This document shows, piece by piece, positions 62,354 to 64,000 of a DNA stretch of 64,000 bases (position 1 is the stretch's first letter; each line of letters opens with the position of its first letter). Origin of the DNA: Azorhizobium oxalatiphilum (GTDB taxonomy: Bacteria > Pseudomonadota > Alphaproteobacteria > Rhizobiales > Xanthobacteraceae); the NCBI RefSeq assembly GCF_014635325.1, contig NZ_BMCT01000004.1, positions 310,001-374,000 on the forward strand. The letters run 5' to 3'. The notes beneath the pieces are model-generated. The model did not search any database. It was not told the origin of the DNA and saw nothing but the letters and a program-made list of their open reading frames with translations. The position numbers and the translations under genes are program-made.

Positions 62354-63283
62354 TCAGGCGTCGAGCAGGCCGGCGGCCACCAGCGCGGCGCGGATCTCCG
62401 CGCGCTCCTTGGCCTCGATGGGCAGCAGCGGCGGGCGCGGATCGGGATGGGGCAGGCGGCCGAGCAGATGCAGGGCTGTCTTCATGCGGTTGTGGCAGTC
62501 CGCATGCGGGCGGCGATAGAAGGCGCGGCAGAGCGGATAGAGCCGGTCGTTGACCGCGCGGGCTGCGGTCAGATCACCCGCCGACATGGCGGCATAGAGC
62601 TGCGCGAGCAGGTCCGGCACCACGCTGCCAATGCCGGAGAGGATGCCGTCCGCGCCATAGGCGAGGGAGGAGAACAGCCAGCCGTTGTTGGTGGTCAGGA
62701 TGCTCACCGGCCGGTCAAGCGCGCGCAGCGCCCGTACATTGTCCTCATAGATTTCCGGAATGTCGCTGCCTTCCTTCACGCCGATGATGGAGGGCACCTC
62801 CACGCAGAGGCGGGTCAGCAGCGCGGTCGAAAAATTCTGGCCCGAGCCACGCGAGAGCTGGAACAGCACGATCGGCAGCTTGGTCGCCGCCGCGACGGCG
62901 GAGACGAAGCGCATCGCCATCTCCGGGCGGGCATCGCCGCCCTGCGCGAAGGCCGGCGGCGGGAACAGGAGGAGCGCATCGGCGCCCTCGGCCTCGGCAT
63001 CCTTGGCCAGCGCAACGGCGTCGGCGGTGTTGTCGGCCACCACGCCGGCCACCACGCCGACCGGGCGGGCGGCTGCAACCGCAAGGCGTATCACCCGCGC
63101 CCGTTCCGCCCGGTCTAGGGCCGAGACTTCACCCGCATGGCCGTTCACGACGACGGCCTTCATGCCTTCGGTGCCTGCCACCTGGGCAATGTGCGCGGAG
63201 AGTGCCGCCTCGTCGATGGCCCCGTCCGGCCGGAAAGGGGTGAGAGTTGCGGGCCATATGCCGCCGATGCCGCTCAGATCCAT
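62354..63283 (-). CDS. DapA superfamily protein lacking the usual Thr and Tyr (second)
   Basis: The 309-residue protein keeps the Schiff-base Lys170 (IIGVKEGSDIPEIYED), but the GTTGE loop is GHAGE (NGHAGEVSAL), and the catalytic Tyr is replaced by Phe141 (IVLFQLSRGSGQ). These changes rule out normal dihydrodipicolinate synthase chemistry and point to another aldolase or dehydratase in the superfamily. It is the first gene of the two-gene operon facing LacI; several palindromes lie in the promoter region. Confidence 0.87.
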   Translation of the reverse strand: MDLSGIGGIWPATLTPFRPDGAIDEAALSAHIAQVAGTEGMKAVVVNGHAGEVSALDRAERARVIRLAVAAARPVGVVAGVVADNTADAVALAKDAEAEGADALLLFPPPAFAQGGDARPEMAMRFVSAVAAATKLPIVLFQLSRGSGQNFSTALLTRLCVEVPSIIGVKEGSDIPEIYEDNVRALRALDRPVSILTTNNGWLFSSLAYGADGILSGIGSVVPDLLAQLYAAMSAGDLTAARAVNDRLYPLCRAFYRRPHADCHNRMKTALHLLGRLPHPDPRPPLLPIEAKERAEIRAALVAAGLLDA

Positions 63284-63307
63284 GCCTGCCTCGCGTCCGC
63301 CTCATCT

Positions 63308-63324
63308 TTGGGCATTGTGCCCAA
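63308..63324. promoter_or_regulatory. Inverted repeat TTGGGCA-N3-TGCCCAA
   Basis: A perfect 7-bp inverted repeat with a TTG spacer lies 25 bases before the DapA-like start at 63283. It resembles GntR/FCD sites more than LacI sites, so it may connect this operon to the GntR regulator as well. Confidence 0.55.
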
Positions 63325-63340
63325 TAAATGGAAAATTACA

Positions 63341-63351
63341 GAAACCGTTTC
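63341..63351. promoter_or_regulatory. LacI-type half-matching site GAAAC-C-GTTTC
   Basis: GAAAC and GTTTC are inverted repeats around one C. It shares the AAAC/GTTT core of the perfect site at 63429-63442 and may be a second site for the LacI protein. Confidence 0.45.
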
Positions 63352-63427
63352 CAGTCAACGGATAGATCGTAAATTCTGTTTCGGTCAAGGATTGACAGAA
63401 TAAAAAGATCGGAACTACCATTTGCGA

Positions 63428-64000
63428 ATGGAAACGTTTCCAAAAAAACCTGCAAAGCCCCGAGCGGAGAAGACGCGTGTCGGCGCCGTCACCCTGCGCG
63501 ATGTGGCGCGGGTGGCGAATGTCTCCGTGGCCACCGCCTCCCGCGCGCTGACCGGCACCGGCCTTGCCAGCGCGGAGACGCAGAAGCGCCTCATCCAGGT
63601 GGCGGCGGACCTGGGCTACCGGCCCAACACCTTCGCCCGTGGCCTCAAGACCAAGAGCTCAAAGCTCATCGGCCTTGCCATCCATAATCTGGAAAACGCC
63701 TCCTTCCGGGTGCTCGCAGAAGTGGTGCAGACCCGCATGCGGGCCTTGGGCTACGAGGTCATCCTCTCCATCACGTCTGATGATCCGGGGCAGGAGCGCA
63801 GTACGCTGGCGACGCTCGCCGATCACAGCATCGACGGCCTCATCGTGGTGCCCACCGGCGCCAATGGCCCGCAGTTGCTGGGGCTGGAGAATGCCGGCAT
63901 CCCCGTGGTCTGCGTGGTGCGCCGGGATGAGGGCGCGCTGCTGGAATCGGTGCTCGCCGCCGATCCCGAGGGCGCCTATGCCGGCACCCGCCACCTGCTG
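63428..64000 (+). CDS. LacI family regulator, N-terminal part (3' end outside window)
   Basis: The frame is open from the ATG at 63428 to the window end (191 codons). It begins METFPKKPAKPRAEKTRVGA, followed by the LacI helix-turn-helix LRDVARVANVSVATASRAL, the hinge RPNTFARGLKTKSSKLIGLA and the start of the periplasmic-binding-like sensor domain. It is divergent from the DapA-like operon. The palindrome TGGAAACGTTTCCA overlaps its start codon, which implies autoregulation. The ligand is unknown. Confidence 0.92.
   Translation, partial: METFPKKPAKPRAEKTRVGAVTLRDVARVANVSVATASRALTGTGLASAETQKRLIQVAADLGYRPNTFARGLKTKSSKLIGLAIHNLENASFRVLAEVVQTRMRALGYEVILSITSDDPGQERSTLATLADHSIDGLIVVPTGANGPQLLGLENAGIPVVCVVRRDEGALLESVLAADPEGAYAGTRHLL
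63429..63442. promoter_or_regulatory. LacI operator overlapping the regulator's start codon
   Basis: TGGAAACGTTTCCA is a perfect 14-bp palindrome with the central CG typical of LacI-family sites. It includes the TG of the ATG, so bound regulator would block its own transcription. Confidence 0.75.

Overview
The window is a GC-rich bacterial chromosome segment that reads as an alphaproteobacterium, probably of the Hyphomicrobiales (Rhizobiales) type. The pointers are GGAAC-N16-CGTT promoters of the EcfG general-stress class, a NodS-like methyltransferase, an HWE-type histidine kinase, many small catabolic operons with GntR/FCD, IclR, AraC, LysR and LacI regulators, and a palindrome of the ArsR-type methionine-regulator kind. 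This placement is inference; no rRNA, tRNA, CRISPR array or insertion sequence was seen.

Region by region. 1-1311 is the C-terminal part of a SulP anion transporter. 1312-2600 is a poorer, possibly acquired stretch with one unrecognised gene. 2618-11050 looks like a stress and envelope region: a small charged protein, a cysteine-rich flavoprotein, an orphan Nif11-like leader peptide, CsbD, two membrane proteins (one of 24 residues), and a divergent/convergent set of GT2 glycosyltransferase, NodS-like methyltransferase, PIG-L deacetylase and acyl-CoA dehydrogenase-like protein, followed by a YihY/BrkB protein. Several GGAAC-type promoters fall just upstream of these genes. 11396-15215 is a three-subunit molybdenum aldehyde oxidoreductase (PaoABC type). 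15243-21810 is a signalling block: a lone receiver, a triple-receiver hybrid kinase, CheR, CheB and a receiver/HWE kinase.

21968-29308 is a vitamin B12 switch region: metE (minus) and nrdAB (plus) are divergent, and each has its own cobalamin riboswitch. Both encode B12-independent enzymes, so both should be shut off when B12 is available. 29426-34997 is a siderophore-uptake cassette (PchR-like AraC regulator, TonB receptor, RhtX/FptX-like permease, FAD monooxygenase). 35068-41872 holds a GntR/dehydratase pair, an AraC regulator, a UbiD-family decarboxylase with a divergent LysR, and a DUF1810 protein.

41925-52431 is a long minus-strand operon for uptake (Liv-type ABC transporter) and breakdown (secreted Ntn amide hydrolase, YtcJ-type amidohydrolase, aldehyde dehydrogenase) of what is probably an amide-bearing compound, with a divergent IclR regulator and a clear operator. 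52525-64000 carries an esterase, a GntR regulator, two amidases, a transthyretin/HIUase-like protein that lacks key residues, a polyamine-type ABC transporter, two DapA-superfamily enzymes and the start of a LacI regulator whose operator overlaps its own start codon. A shared-looking TGGCATGCCA palindrome suggests that the GntR protein controls the transporter and the second amidase.
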